DNA of 64,000 bases from Saussurea involucrata. Its lineage: Eukaryota; Streptophyta; Magnoliopsida; Asterales; Asteraceae. The DNA is taken from the NCBI GenBank assembly GCA_033807775.1, contig CM066313.1, positions 64,650,484 through 64,714,483 on the forward strand, given 5' to 3'. The notes under the pieces are model-generated. The model worked only from the letters and a program-made list of their open reading frames with translations. It was not told the origin of the DNA and did not search any database. Made by a program: the position numbers and the translations under genes. Shown here one piece after another: positions 34,999 through 47,376 of the stretch. Position 1 is the first letter of the stretch, and each line of letters starts with the position of its first letter.

Positions 34999-36648
34999 TC
35001 TCTCAGGTTGGCCCTAAGGTGCTCGACTTCAAGCCCCTGCCAAACGAGGTACGTCTCTCTACTCTCTTATCTATTCTCAATCCTCCTTCTTCTACTTCTG
35101 CGGCTCATTCAGTGGAAATCCCCACCGCTGATACCCTAGCTGCAACCTCCACTCCTTCTAGAAAAAGGAAACACTCATCTTCCCAACTTGGCTCCGAAAG
35201 GACCAAGAAAACCAAGGAGCAACCCCCAAAGCATTCCCATGCTAAAGACTCCTCAGCTCATCTTGAAGAGTTGATGGATAGTTCCGTGGTACGCTTTGCC
35301 ACAGCTGAACAAGCCACCCCTTCCATCCCAGCTTCAGCGTCTCTAAACGCTGGAGTTATAAACTTGGAAATGAACCCACCTTCTTCAGCCTCTCTACAGA
35401 CTGAAGTGATTTTCAGCGGATCCAACGCTGAACCCCGTACCCATCCAACCATCTCACCCTCCATTCCTCTCACCTCTTCTTTGGTCACTCAATCTATTCC
35501 TCTATTCCCCTCAACAACCGTCATCCTCAGCGACTCTACTGCTGAACATTTTCAGAGGATGATAGGACACACCACAGGACCTGCAGGTACTTCCAGTCGT
35601 CTAGGAAATATTGAAGACGACTACGAAACTTTTACAGGACACAAAGGGTTCGACAACTTCGCCAACCCGCCTGCAGGTATACACAAATTCCCACACACTT
35701 CTCTCTCTCAACCCCAAACTTCTGAGCTTTCCTCTGTTCATAAGTTGATAACTTTTTCAGGTCCTAATTTGGGGGATATCAACACCTCCCTGACGGGCCT
35801 GGAAACAAAGATGGAGTCTTTCAACAACACTCTAACTACCAACTCTTCAGCGGTTACAAACGCTGGAGAGAACTTGAAGACATTGACCACTGAGGTCGAA
35901 AAGAAAGCCTCCAAAGCTGATCTGGAGAAGGTGGATGGTAGCATTGCTAAATTTGCTACCGCCCTCGCTGAAAACTTAACCGCCACAACCACTCTCTCAA
36001 CAAACTTAACCTCTCTGTCCAATGAAGTCACATCATTGAAGACAGAGGTTGGTTCTCTTAAGGGTGAAGTTTCCACGATCAAAACTGAGGTCTCTGCGGT
36101 CAAAGAGATTGTTCAGAAAGTGCTCGATCGCCTGAACACTCCAACTTCTCATTTCACTCAGGTCGATCGAGATGATCTCAAAAAGATCAGTCCTGATATT
36201 ACTGGCCTAGAAGACAGAGTAGCAGCGATTGAAAACTGCATTAGAATTACTGGCCAAGAAGACAGTAATCCTATGACTGCTGCTGTTGCTGAAAAGTCCG
36301 TTACCTCCCCCAACCATGATGTGGAAGAGGGGGAGAAGCCTAAAGAAGACCTTCCCCATAATGATGAGGGGGAGAAGAAAAATAAAGAAGACCTTCCCCA
36401 TGCTGAGGGGGAGGGTATTGAGACTGAAGCTGATGCTACTTCTTCAAAACCTCAGGGAGTTGAAAACCCTGAGGAAACCGAGAAACTTCCCTCTGAATCT
36501 GAGGGGGAGCAACTCGAAGAGCAGAACATTGAAGCTGCTGCTGATGTAACCACACCCTACGTTGAAGAGGTTGAATCTGATGAAGACGAAGCTGAAGACG
36601 ATGAAGCTGTCGACATCTCTGATGATGAACCATCTTCTTCTCCAAAGA

Positions 36649-36682
<34 letters not shown>

Positions 36683-36944
36683 CTCCTTTATCATCAAGCC
36701 TGTTCAGAAGACTACAGCTCTCAAAGGGATTTCGATAAACGAACCATCAGGGGAGAAGACAAGACCTGCAGCGTCTGAAGCTGACAAAGGCAAAAACAAA
36801 GGCCTTGCTGCAGAAGACAATCTGATGATCTTGCTTCAAAAACCAGTTTGTCAGGTACACTACCTCCTATTCCCTTACACTGCATCCCTCCTCTATCCCT
36901 TCTCAATCTCAATCCTTCTATCCATAAAACCTCTATACACTTAA
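34999..36944 (+). pseudogene. SIRE post-pol ORF, central acidic and coiled-coil part
   Basis: The frame is open from the element B junction to TAA near 36944, with the first internal Met at 35019. It has a basic patch SRKRKHSSS near 35160, a Ser/Thr/Pro-rich region, and a heptad-like region (about 35790-36140, LETKMESFNN ... SLKTEVGSLKGEVSTIKTEV) predicted by eye to be a coiled coil. Near-repeat motifs PKEDLPHNDEGE and NKEDLPHAEGEG follow, then an Asp run encoded by ten GAT triplets (36651-36680). There is no transmembrane segment except a hydrophobic tail after 36855, which looks like read-through into non-coding DNA. The function is unknown. Confidence 0.72.
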
Positions 36945-37021
36945 ACCCCATTATTTTTCTATCTCTTTCTTTCCCAACTCTTCTTACTTAAACGATCGCT
37001 GTGTTTCAGCTAGTCCTCTCC

Positions 37022-38266
37022 CCTGTTTGAGGATCCCGCTGAAGCTCCTTCGACTACACCAGGAATAATCCCAGCCACAAGAGCTGAAGAAATAATCCCA
37101 GTCTTGGATTTAACCACTAAGACTGATGAACCTGAAGAACAACTGCTCTCTCACAAAAACAGACCTTCCTTGGCTCCTTAAAAGCTGAGTGAAGAGGATC
37201 AAGAAAAGAGAGATGCAATGATCAAACAGCTCGAAGATCAGCGAATCATCCTGAAGCGTGATCAACTTCCTTCTATTCCTCCAAAGTTCAGACTTTCACA
37301 AAAGGAATACCAGAATCACCTCAGAGCTGAAAGGTTAATCGCCGAAAGAAGGGAAGCTGAAGAAAAAGACAGAGAACTCGCCATCCAGCTTGTCCAACAA
37401 TCGATGAAAGACCCCGCGCTGAAAAGAACTCCCATTGATGTCCAACGTCAGCTATGGGATGATGCCCAAAGGATCGTTGAAGAAAAGACGAAAGTATCTG
37501 ATACGACTTTGAAATGGTGTAAAGAAATGCTGAATTATCGATCTCGACCATCCAAAATCATCAAAGTAAACATCAGAGGAAGACTGTTCGTAGACGTTCC
37601 TGTTGTTGAAGTTGATGTATTCAGAGAAGACAAAACCAAGCAAACCTTCTATGCTGCTACTTTAGAGAAGTTTGGTTTCTCTAAATGGTTGGAAGTGAAA
37701 TTAGCCATTCAGGGATCGCGCTCAAAGTTCAAGAGCCATGTCGAGAAAATTTTAAATACCCAGATCGACTTGGTTTCTTCTGCTGTGGATATTCCTCCTT
37801 CCACTCTTCTTCCTCCTCAACAAAGAAGAGTCTCTGCAAAGGAAAATAAAGTCTCAGACTCAGGTCCTCCTATACGGAATGAAACAGGTATTGGTTTCTC
37901 TCATGCTGAAGTTCTTGGCCCTGATGCTGATCTCTCAGCGCTTGACACCTCCCTACCACCTGGAGAAACTTTCATTCCTGGAAAAGTTGTAAGTGACCCC
38001 TATGGTATATATTCTTTCTAGACTACCAAGGAAATCATCACTTTCAACGCATCTCTGAGCTTCCAATCACTCCCATCGAACAACTCAGAGATCTCATCTA
38101 CTGGTGTGAAGTCAGACGCGACATTAAAGCTAGACACCTGAAGCCCTTGATTTTTGAAGAAGCTCTGAACAAAAAGAATCAATGAGTAAATGTCCCTGAC
38201 TGGATGATTCCCACATCAAAGACCCTCGATGAACTTCTCATCAAGGAAGAACCTTTTGACGGATAG
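37022..38266 (+). pseudogene. SIRE post-pol ORF, C-terminal part
   Basis: The same protein continues in another frame. EDPAEAPSTTPG near 37030 runs to a TAA near 37180, then an open stretch from 37218 to 38021 (helix-rich, charged: AERLIAERREAEEKDRELAIQ), and after a frameshift a conserved-looking tail (about 38021-38266: DYQGNHHFQRISELP ... RHLKPLIFEEAL) ends with TAG at 38264-38266. Frames are broken at least three times across 36855-38266. Confidence 0.68.
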
Positions 38267-38534
38267 GATCGCCTTGTAATTCTTTCTATCCTTATCTGTC
38301 TACATCTTCTGTACTTGTAATTTTATTTGCTGTACTTGTAATTTTTCTACTTCCCTCTGTAATCTTTACGAAGTTTAAAGAAATATTTCAGCGAATGTAC
38401 TTTACTCCATCAGTACTGAAAAGATCCCAGAAAACAGTAAAAGGGACAAATATTTTATGAGTTCTTTTTATCCTTATGTTTTCAATAAATAGCAATTTTC
38501 TCTGTTGCTATGTCATAATCAAATAGGGGGAGAT
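38267..38534 (+). other. SIRE 3' untranslated DNA and polypurine tract
   Basis: This is T-rich non-coding DNA ending in AAATAGGGGGAGAT (38521-38534), the polypurine tract directly before the 3' LTR. Confidence 0.75.
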
Positions 38535-39471
38535 TGTTGATCCAAACCCTCAGTGATTTGATAATGACACTCTCTTAAACACTTAGTGAAAATTGTGAGT
38601 AAACAAAATGTATCAGAGTTTCACTATCGCTGATAAGTACTAAGACTTTACAGTACCACTGATAGTAACTCTCACTCTTTAGATTAGATATTCAGCGAAC
38701 ACTGTTCATCATCTTATAGCTCTGAACCTGTCCAGTCTATGAGATGATCGCTGATAAGTTAGTTGTTTACTTATGATCCCTGAAGACAAGTTTCACGTCA
38801 ACCAAAGTTCTACGCTGAAGTCGAAGATCAAGCTCAAGAACCAGCGACAAGTCTACTCATGAACTAATGCGGATATCAGCGAAGCAAGACCTGTCCATTC
38901 AACGTGAAGTATCAAGTAGAAGACTTCAGCAATCGCTGAACTTTATAATTCGCTGATAAAGATCTGACTCAACGAAAGCTGATCATGAAGTCTCACTGCA
39001 TGTTACTATTGTCTTACCTCCCTTGCACGTCTCCGTACGAATTGTCAGAACGGACATCCCTTTTGTCTGTAATCGTACAACAACTCTGGTTCTACACTGT
39101 GCACCATGCGGCTACTAAGGTTGTCTACAAAGGTCAAAGACATGCAACCACTCAGCTGCTGCCACGTGTAAAGCCATACTGCCATGCATTAAATGCATGT
39201 AGTATATAAGAAGATCCTTACTTCAGTTTTGAAGTGTGCTCGGACCATCTTCTTATTTCTCTCTTATTGTTAAGTTATTATTCGTAATTTCTTTAACTCT
39301 TTCTAGTGCAAGAAACTTAGTGTTTCTCAAGACTTGTTAAGATTAGGTTTATCCTTAAACTTGTTCCGCAACAAGTTGTAAATTGTCTTGATTTATCAAT
39401 AAACAATTTAGAAAAGTAAAAACGTGTGTTTGTATTCAACCCCCCCCCCCCCTTCTACAAACTTGTATAGC
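38535..39471 (+). repeat. SIRE 3' LTR, left part
   Basis: Collinear with 10789-11725, including the TATA box at 39203-39209 and the 13-C run at 39440-39452. It is split after ATAGC (39467-39471) by Athila-2; the last 15 bp are at 51976-51990. Confidence 0.92.
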
Positions 39472-39775
39472 TGATAAACCCTTCGGTCCATGTTTGGAAA
39501 TTTTTGCCAAAACCCTTGGGAAAAGATTCAAAGCCATAAACCCTTCAAACCCAAGAAAGCCCTATTGATCAAAAGGTAAACAAGGGAAAGGTTTCGTCAA
39601 ACACAAAAGTGAAATTTTCAAGTTTGGAACCGAAGGAAGTATCGAAGGAAGGAGATCAACGCCCATTCAAGTCAAGAAGTATGTAAGTCCCTCAAAGATC
39701 TTTTATGCATTGTGTTTCATTTTATTTATTTCTTTTTATTACTTGGGGACAAGTAATGATTTAAGTTTGAGGTTG
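39472..39775 (+). repeat. Extra 5' sequence ahead of the Athila-2 5' LTR
   Basis: 39481-39775 (295 bp) is nearly identical to 50096-50390, the internal DNA just upstream of the 3' LTR, and includes a copy of the polypurine-like tract. The first nine bases (TGATAAACC) do not match that region; their first six equal the canonical LTR start TGATAA. Confidence 0.85.
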
Positions 39776-41355
39776 TGATAACTCTATTTTTAGAGTTATT
39801 ATTTCCATTTATTTCCCACTTTATTTTGTCAATTTTAGCCATTTCACTTCTAAAAACCCCCATTCTTGGTATGATTTACGAAAACGAGCAAAAGGAGTGA
39901 ACCATGGTCTTTAATAAATTATTTGGGGAAGTTTTGGGTGTTTTCTCGATTTTTCATCCGCAGTGACGTATACAGTGCCCACTCCGGTTCCCCACTCTTC
40001 GAGCAGAACAAAAAGAAAAGAAAAAGAAACTTTTAGTTGGAATCTAATTTTCTGGAGGAGGAAGGTTCATTTGGCAGAGAAATGGCTGGAGAAGTACAAG
40101 GTAGTTCTCATTGAAGATAGCATCAAGTACACCCCTTTGTACTTGCAAAAGTTGACTTCTAAAAGACCATTGGGTAATAAGAGCTATACATGGAGGATTG
40201 AAGCATTACCCTATGGGCTGATTTCAGCATTGCCCTGCAGTCCTTACACCTTGGAAAACCCTTTTTGTGTAAAGACCAACACCTCCTCCTTAGTATAAAA
40301 AGGGGTGTTGGGTCTCATTTATTACAATCCATCTATCTTGCAATTTATCTAGCATTTTCTTTAAGTTGTAAGCTTTCATTTACTGCAGTAACTTAGCATT
40401 TAATTTCAGTAATTTATTTTCTGTTGTAGTTCGAAATACACAGTGCAGGGACGACTTCTTGTTCCCCACTGTGGGCAGTTAATTTAAATCACTTTTAGTT
40501 TTATTATGTGCAAATCTTCATCTCTTGTTTTATTTACTTCAGAAATGTTAGGCTAAACATCCTTTGGGATGTAGGAAGGAGAAGTACCTGGATTTTATCA
40601 AAAATGCTTGAGTAATCTTTATACTTAGAATATTTGTTGTTTTGGTCTTTCATTCTCGATATTTACCCAAGGATGCGAACAAGCCGATCACTTGCAAGGA
40701 TCTAAAGTCTAGTTCTTAACTTAGAAATGAGTAGAACGCAGTGACACGAGCTTGAATGATGCTAGGGGATTCGAAAGAATTCTTTTGACACTTACGAAAG
40801 TGAGGTCGGCACAGTGAGCTAATCTCTGCCCACTGGAGTAGTAGGCAAGCTAATTTGTGTATTAAAAACACTTAGAGTATTTGTCTCTACACATTCCATC
40901 GAGGCCTGAAAAGGTCCACTTAGAGATTACCATTGACAAAACAACAAGTACTAAGAGTATGGGATTTTTATCTAACGATGTGAGTATTTTGTAACCGGGC
41001 TTTTCTAGCGAAAATGTCCACCACAAATACGAGGATCACTCTAAGGACCGAGTATTTGAGATAAAATTTAGGGAAAATCTAACCTACATTCCTCCTTTTT
41101 AACATTTAGTAAATCGTTGCAAGAAGCTATTTTACCAAACCAAACCAAAGTTTTATTTTCCTCTCTAGTTGAAACTTGTAAAAGGAGCTCATGAGAACCG
41201 TATTGTCTTGATTGTCCAGTCTCTGTGGATTCGATTCTGGTATTTTACCAACTATTACTTGCTGTGACGATCATAGTGGACAGTGTACACTTGCACTTCC
41301 CACTGTGGACAGTTTGCAACCCACTGCGATTAAAACACATATTTCGCACGTGACA
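39776..41355 (+). repeat. Athila-2 5' LTR (canonical extent)
   Basis: It opens with TGATAACTCTATTTTTAGAG, an inverted repeat around TTTT, preceded by TTTAAGTTTGAGGTTG as is usual at Athila LTRs. It ends CGCACGTGACA. A TATA box lies at 40294-40301. It contains palindrome sites at 40464-40475 and 41299-41308. Confidence 0.85.
40294..40301 (+). promoter_or_regulatory. TATA box in Athila-2 LTR
   Basis: TATAAAAA followed by GGGGTGTTGG. It is repeated in the 3' LTR at 50909-50916. The position fits a U3/R promoter. Confidence 0.65.
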
Positions 41356-41361
41356 AGTTTT

Positions 41362-41379
41362 TGGCGCCGTTGCCGGGGA
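41362..41379 (+). promoter_or_regulatory. Athila-type primer-binding site
   Basis: TGGCGCCGTTGCCGGGGA, six bases after the LTR, is the standard Athila primer-binding site, usually assigned to tRNA-Asp. Confidence 0.88.
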
Positions 41380-41457
41380 CTGGCGTGATTTTAAATCTCA
41401 AGACATTAGTTTTTGTTCGAGCCCGAGTAACTAGTTTTTCTAAGCTGTTCGTATTGT

Positions 41458-44400
41458 ATGCCACGACGACAACTCGAACATTTGGTTCCAATAGATCTCG
41501 AAATAGAAAAAACGTTGCGAAAAACACGAAGAAGCAAGAAAACAAATCGACAACCTCCTGTGATCCCCACTGTGAACATGGCTGCAGTACCGCCACCTAT
41601 AGTGGAGACCACAATCACGATTGCCGATAACAAAGATCGAAAAATACGGGACTATGCTACTTCCGGAGTTGGTGATTTAAGCTCCGGAATTTTGAGACCC
41701 AATATTGTTGCAACGCATTTTGAACTCAAACCGGTGATGTTTCAAATGATCCAAGCCATGGGTCAATTTGGAGGATCGCCATCTGAGGATCCGCACTCGC
41801 ACTTAAAATCCTTTTTAGAAATGACCGATTCCTTTCAATTGCAAGGTGTTAGTGATGAGGCATTAAGACTAAGGCTTTTCCCTTTTTCATTAAGGGACAA
41901 AGCAAAATCTTGGCTGAACGCACATGCACCTCACTCGATAACCACTTGGCAAGAGCTTGCCGATAGATTTTTGCAAAAATACTTTCCTCCAACAAGAAAT
42001 GTTAGATTTCGAAATGATATAATTTTATTTAGGCAAGAGGAAGATGAGGCTGTTTCGGATGCATGGGAACGATTTAAAGATTTACTTCGAAAGTGCCCAC
42101 ATCATGGCATCCCACATTGCATCCAATTGGAGACCTTTTACAATGGTCTTTCCAATGCAGCCAAAATCATCTTAGATGCAACAGCCGGTGGAACATTTAC
42201 GAGTATGACTTACAACGAAGGATATCAAATCTTAGAAAAAGTGTCCAACAACAATACCGAATGGTCAAATCCAAGAGCACCCATGTCAAAGACCAACACC
42301 ATAGATTCCGAAGCACTCAAAACCATGAATGCACAATTAGTGGCCTTGACAAAAATCGTTTTAAATCAAAATCGAGGCCAAGTCAATTCCGCAACCCATC
42401 TCGCTGATAACTGCTCCCTTTGTGGAGAGGAGCATGTTTTCGACTATTGTCCAGCAAACCCCGAATCTGTTAATGTCATAGGGACCAACCAAAGGAACAA
42501 CCCTTATTCGCAGACTTATAATCCAGGTGGGAGAAATCATCCGAATTTCTCTTGGTCCGGTAATCAAGGACTCCAACCCCAAGGACCGAGTCATATCCAG
42601 CAAAGACCATACAATCCCCCGGGATTTCAGCAACATCACAGTGGGCAATCCCCACATCACAGTGGGCAGTCCCCACAACCATACCAACCACGATCCAACC
42701 AACCAGCTGAGGCTCAACAATCGATCGAGTCGATTCTCAAAGGTTTTATGAATCAAACCCAAGCAGCCATTAGGAATATAGAGACCCAAGTAGGACAGCT
42801 AGCCGTTGAAGTTAAGAATAGACCACCAGGAACGTTACCGAGTGATACCGAGCAAGCTAGAGTGATAGGAAAAGGACCAGAACATGTCAAGTCCATAACT
42901 TTAAGGAGTGGAAAGGATCTGAAAAATATCATTTTTGAATCTGATGATTCGCCTCAAAAACCCACTGTGAGCACCACAGTAGGCACTCCTCAAGTCACTG
43001 TGATCCCCACAGTGGGGACCGACATCCCTGACCTTCCCACTTTTGGACCTGTCCCAAAGACTACTGTTCCAAAGCCAATACCACAGCAAACTCAGATTGA
43101 CCCACGAAACATTCCATTTCCTCAAAGAATGAAGCCTAAAAATGTCGATGTTCAGTTTAAAAAATTCTTAGACATTTTTAAGCAACTTCACATTAACATA
43201 CCCTTGGTAGAAGCTCTCGAGCAGATGCCAAGCTATGTTAAATTCTTAAAAGATATTTTGAACAAAGAGAGGAAGTTGGGTGAATTTGAAACTGTGGCTT
43301 TGACCGAAGAATGTAGTGCCCTCCTTACAAGCAAGATTCCACCTAAGTTGAAAGACCCGGGTAGTTTTACCATTCCGTGCACAATAGGAGGACAAGAAGT
43401 AGGCCAAGCACTCTGTGATTTAGGAGCTAGTGTCAACTTGATGCCTTTGTCCATTTTTAACAAGTTAGGGATTGGAGAGGCTAGACCCACAACCGTGACA
43501 TTACAACTAGCCGACCGATCCATTGCCTACCCCAAGGGAAAAATAGAAGACGTTTTGGTCCAAGTGGATAAATTTATATTCCCCGCCGATTTTCTTGTTT
43601 TAGATTATGAGGCCGATAAAGAAATCCCAATCATCTTAGGACGTCCGTTTCTTGCAACCGGACGTACTTTGATCGATGTGCACAAAGGAGAACTCACGAT
43701 GCGAGTTAATGACCAAGAGGTAACTTTTAATGTTTTCAAGTCTCTCAATTATATAGACACCGAAGATTGTTTTTCCTTAAGTTCGATTTATGAAACCCAC
43801 AATTTTGGCAATTTGCCCACAGTGGGGAGTACAGTTCCCACAGTGGGGATTGACAGTGAGCACTCTGAATCAGAGAGTAATGACACTTTTAAGGATGAGT
43901 GTAACGAAATGGTTGCAGCTTTTGAACCTCTGGACTTCAAAGATAGAGATGTTCAATCCCCTTCAATAGAACAACCTCCCGAGTTAGAGCTTAAACCATT
44001 GCCTTCCCATTTAAAGTATGCTTATCTCGCTAAGGATAATAAACTTCCCGTCATTATCTCTTCCAAACTTAGTGAGAAACAAGAACAACTTCTGATTGAT
44101 TTGTTGATAAAGCATAAGGGAGCAATTGGTTGGACCATAGCGGACATTCGAGGGATTAGCCCCTCTTTATGTCAACATAAGATTAACTTGGAGAGTGACC
44201 ACCCGGGGAAAGTCCAACCCCAAAAAAGGTTGAACCCCATCATGAAGGAGGTAGTTAAGAAAGAAGTCTTGAAATGGTTAGATGCCGGTATTATCTATCC
44301 CATTGCCAGTAGTAGTTGGGTGAGCCCCGTTCAATGTGTCCCTAAAAAGGGAGGAACAACAGTGGTCAGAAATGAAAAGAACGAACTCATTCCAACTAGG

Positions 44401-46885
44401 ACTGTTACGGGATGGAGAATATGCATGGACTATAGGCAACTGAATCTAGCAACAAAGAAAGACCATTTCCCGTTACCTTTTATTGATCAAATGCTTGACA
44501 GATTAGCGGGAAAGGAATTTTATTGTTTTCTAGATGGATACTCCGGATATAACCAAATCCACATCGCACCCGAGGACCAAGAAAAGACCACCTTTACTTG
44601 TCCATATGGTACTTTTGCATTCCGGAGAATGCCTTTTGGTTTATGTAATGCTCCCGCTACTTTTCAACGCTGTATGATGGCCATTTTTACTGATATGATA
44701 GAAGATACCATAGAAGTTTCTATGGACGATTTTTCTGTGATCGGCACATCATTTGATAATTGTTTGAGGAATCTAGAAAAAAGTTTGGTGAGATGTGAAA
44801 CCCACGACCTTATTCTAAATTGGGAAAAATGTCATTTCATGGTCGAAGAGGGCATTGTTTTGGGTCATCTTGTGTCGAAAAAGGGTTTGGAAGTTGATAA
44901 AGCAAAACTAGAAGTAATCTCCCAACTTCCCGAGCCCACAACGGTAAAAGGCATTCGCAGTTTTTTTAGGTCACGCAGGTTTCTATAGGAGGTTCATAAA
45001 AGATTTTTCCAAAATAACTAAACCCCTATGTAACCTGCTGCAACATGAAAGAGAGTTTGTTTTTACCAAAGAATGTAGAAACGCATTTGAAATAATCAAA
45101 AATGCCTTAGTTACTGCACCCATAGTGACCACTCCTGACTGGTCACTCCCATTTGAAGTCATGTGTGACGCTAGCGATTGGGCTATAGGTGCAGTATTAG
45201 GCCAACGAAAAGATAAGATTTTTCATCCAATATACTATGCAAGCAAGACTTTGATCGAGGCTCAAATCAACTACACTGTAACCGAAAAAGAACTACTTGC
45301 AGTAGTTTTTGCTTTTGATCATTTCAGGTCTTACTTAATTGGAGCAAAGGTCATAGTACACACCGATCACGCAGCCATCAAATATTTGATCAACAAGGCT
45401 GACTCTAAACCGAGGTTGATCAGATGGGTGCTGTTGCTGCAGGAATTTGACCTCCAGATCGTCGACAGAAAAGGAACGAGCAATCAGGTTGCCGATCATC
45501 TGTCCAGGCTCGAGAAGACAGTGGGCACTGTTGACCCCACTCCGGTAAAAGAAACTTTTCCCGATGAACAATTATTATCTGCGCAACATCATAATGAAAC
45601 TCCTTGGTATGCTGATATTGCAAACTTTTTAGCAAGTGGACTTAAGCCCCACGGGATGAGTGGACAACCATTCAAGAAATTTTTACACGACACACGACAA
45701 TACGTTTGGGACGATCCCTTCTTGTACAAGATAGGGGCGGACCAAATATTGAGGCGTTGTGTCCATGGGAGTGAACAACATCAAATACTCCATGGTTGTC
45801 ACACATCCCACTACGGTGGCCACTTCGGTGGAAACCGTACCGCAGCAAAAATTTTGCAAAGTGGATTCTTTTGGCCCACTGTTTTTAAAGACTCATTTGA
45901 ATTCGTGAAAAATTGTGAGCAATGTCAACGTACGGGGAATATATCGCAAAGAAATGAAATGCCTCTTAACAACATTCTAGAGGTCGAACTTTTTGATGTA
46001 TGGGGGATAGATTTTATGGGACCTTTTCCAAATTCCAACAATAACTTTTACATCTTGGTTGCGGTTGATTATGTTTCAAAATGGGTAGAAGCCATTGCTT
46101 GTCACTCCAATGATGCTAACACTGTGGTGAAGTTCTTACACAAAAATATATTCACTCGCTTCGGAACACCACGAGCATTAATTAGTGACGAAGGCACCCA
46201 TTTTGTAAACAAAGTCATGGCCTCGGTTCTTGCTAAATATGATATTCATCATAGAGTGGCCACCGCATACCACCCACAAACCAATGGGTTGGCCGAGCTT
46301 TCAAATCGTGAGATCAAGGGAATTTTGGAAAAAGTTGTTAAGCCACACCGTAAAGATTGGTCAATCAAACTCGATGATGCTCTTTGGGCCTATCGAACAG
46401 CCTATAAAACTCCTCTGGTAATGTCTCCATTCAAATTAGTTTTTGGCAAAGCTTGCCATTTACCGATTGAATTAGAGCACAAGGCGTTCTGGGCCCTTAA
46501 AGAGCTTAACATGAGTGAGGATGCCGCGGGAATCAAAAGGAGTCTGCAAATACATGAGCTAGAGGAGTTGCGATATCACTCCTATGAGAATGCAAAGTTG
46601 TACAAGGAAAAGACCAAGTTGTGGCACGATCGTCGAATCAACCATAGGGAGTTCATGGAAGGACAACAGGTACTATTGTTCAATTCCCGTCTCAAACTCT
46701 TTCCAGGTAAACTTAAATCAAGATGGACGGGACCATACACCATTGTCAAGGTGAGTCCTTTCGGAACAGTGGAGTTGAAATCCCCACAATCGGGTCAAAC
46801 CTTTAAAGTCAATGGGCAAAGGGTAAAGCATTTTTTGCATGAAAGTGCCCACATCCCTGCCCACTCTCCACCTCGCTATGGTTAG
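41458..46885 (+). pseudogene. Athila-2 gag-pol polyprotein with one frameshift
   Basis: Gag starts at 41458 (MPRRQLEHL). The capsid region with FPPTRNVRFRND lies near 41990, and a CCHC-like knuckle CSLCGEEHVFDYC near 42413. Protease CDLGASVNLMP is near 43420. RT has GWRICMDYRQLN near 44410 and a catalytic box that reads S-M-D-D at 44720 instead of F-M-D-D as in Athila-1. A run of seven T at 44961-44967 has one T too many and shifts the frame. The second frame (to TAG at 46885) carries RNase H (MCDASDWAIG, TEKELLAV, HTDHAAIKYL, NQVADHLSR) and integrase (CHTSHYGGHFG, CEQCQR, GIDFMG, ISDEGTHF, GLAELSNREIK). Apart from this one indel and the S-M-D-D change the polyprotein looks complete. Confidence 0.92.
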
Positions 46886-47376
46886 AGAAATTCACCGCTG
46901 TTTGTAAATAATTTATTTCAGTATTGTTGTCTTTTTTTTGGTTTATTTTTAGTATTTTTAATTCTGCATGGTAGTTTATTTTAATGTGAGTAGGAGAAAT
47001 TGCCGCTTTTTGAAGAAAAATCAAGGAAAGTACTTTGCAGTGGGGAAGGCTCAGGTCACTGCACTCCCCACTCCCCACCTGACGAATGAAAGGACCATTT
47101 TTGGGGCCCAATGCTGATAAGCTTTCACCTTTTTGCTGCCATCAAGTCTACTTTTAGGCCATGGTGTCATAGTTCATCATTTCCCAAGCAAAGCTATCAT
47201 TGTCCTTCCTCTCCCTCTCTCCTAAAACCGGCGGTTTCCCCCCATTTTTGAAAAGAAAACATTTCCAAAAACCACCTTAACCTCCTTTGCTTCCAAAATT
47301 TACCCAGCAAACTTTTTCTTCTTCATTTCTCTCTCTACGAAAAACCCACCAGCAAAACCCTTCCAAAACCCTAAAA
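46886..47376 (+). other. Athila-2 spacer between pol and second ORF
   Basis: This is 490 bp of non-coding DNA, T-rich at first and CT-rich near the end. It holds several half-sites of the palindrome near 47038-47078. Confidence 0.6.

Noticed and set aside
36850..37025. Possible intron in the SIRE post-pol ORF (TTTGTCAGGTACAC ... TGTTTCAG)
   Set aside because: Donor and acceptor look reasonable but the joined frame runs into a stop within a few codons, so a frameshifted pseudogene explains it as well.
39963..40298. ORF of 111 codons, identical at 50578-50913
   Set aside because: It lies inside the Athila-2 LTR just upstream of the TATA box. Its identity between copies follows from LTR identity, not from protein selection.
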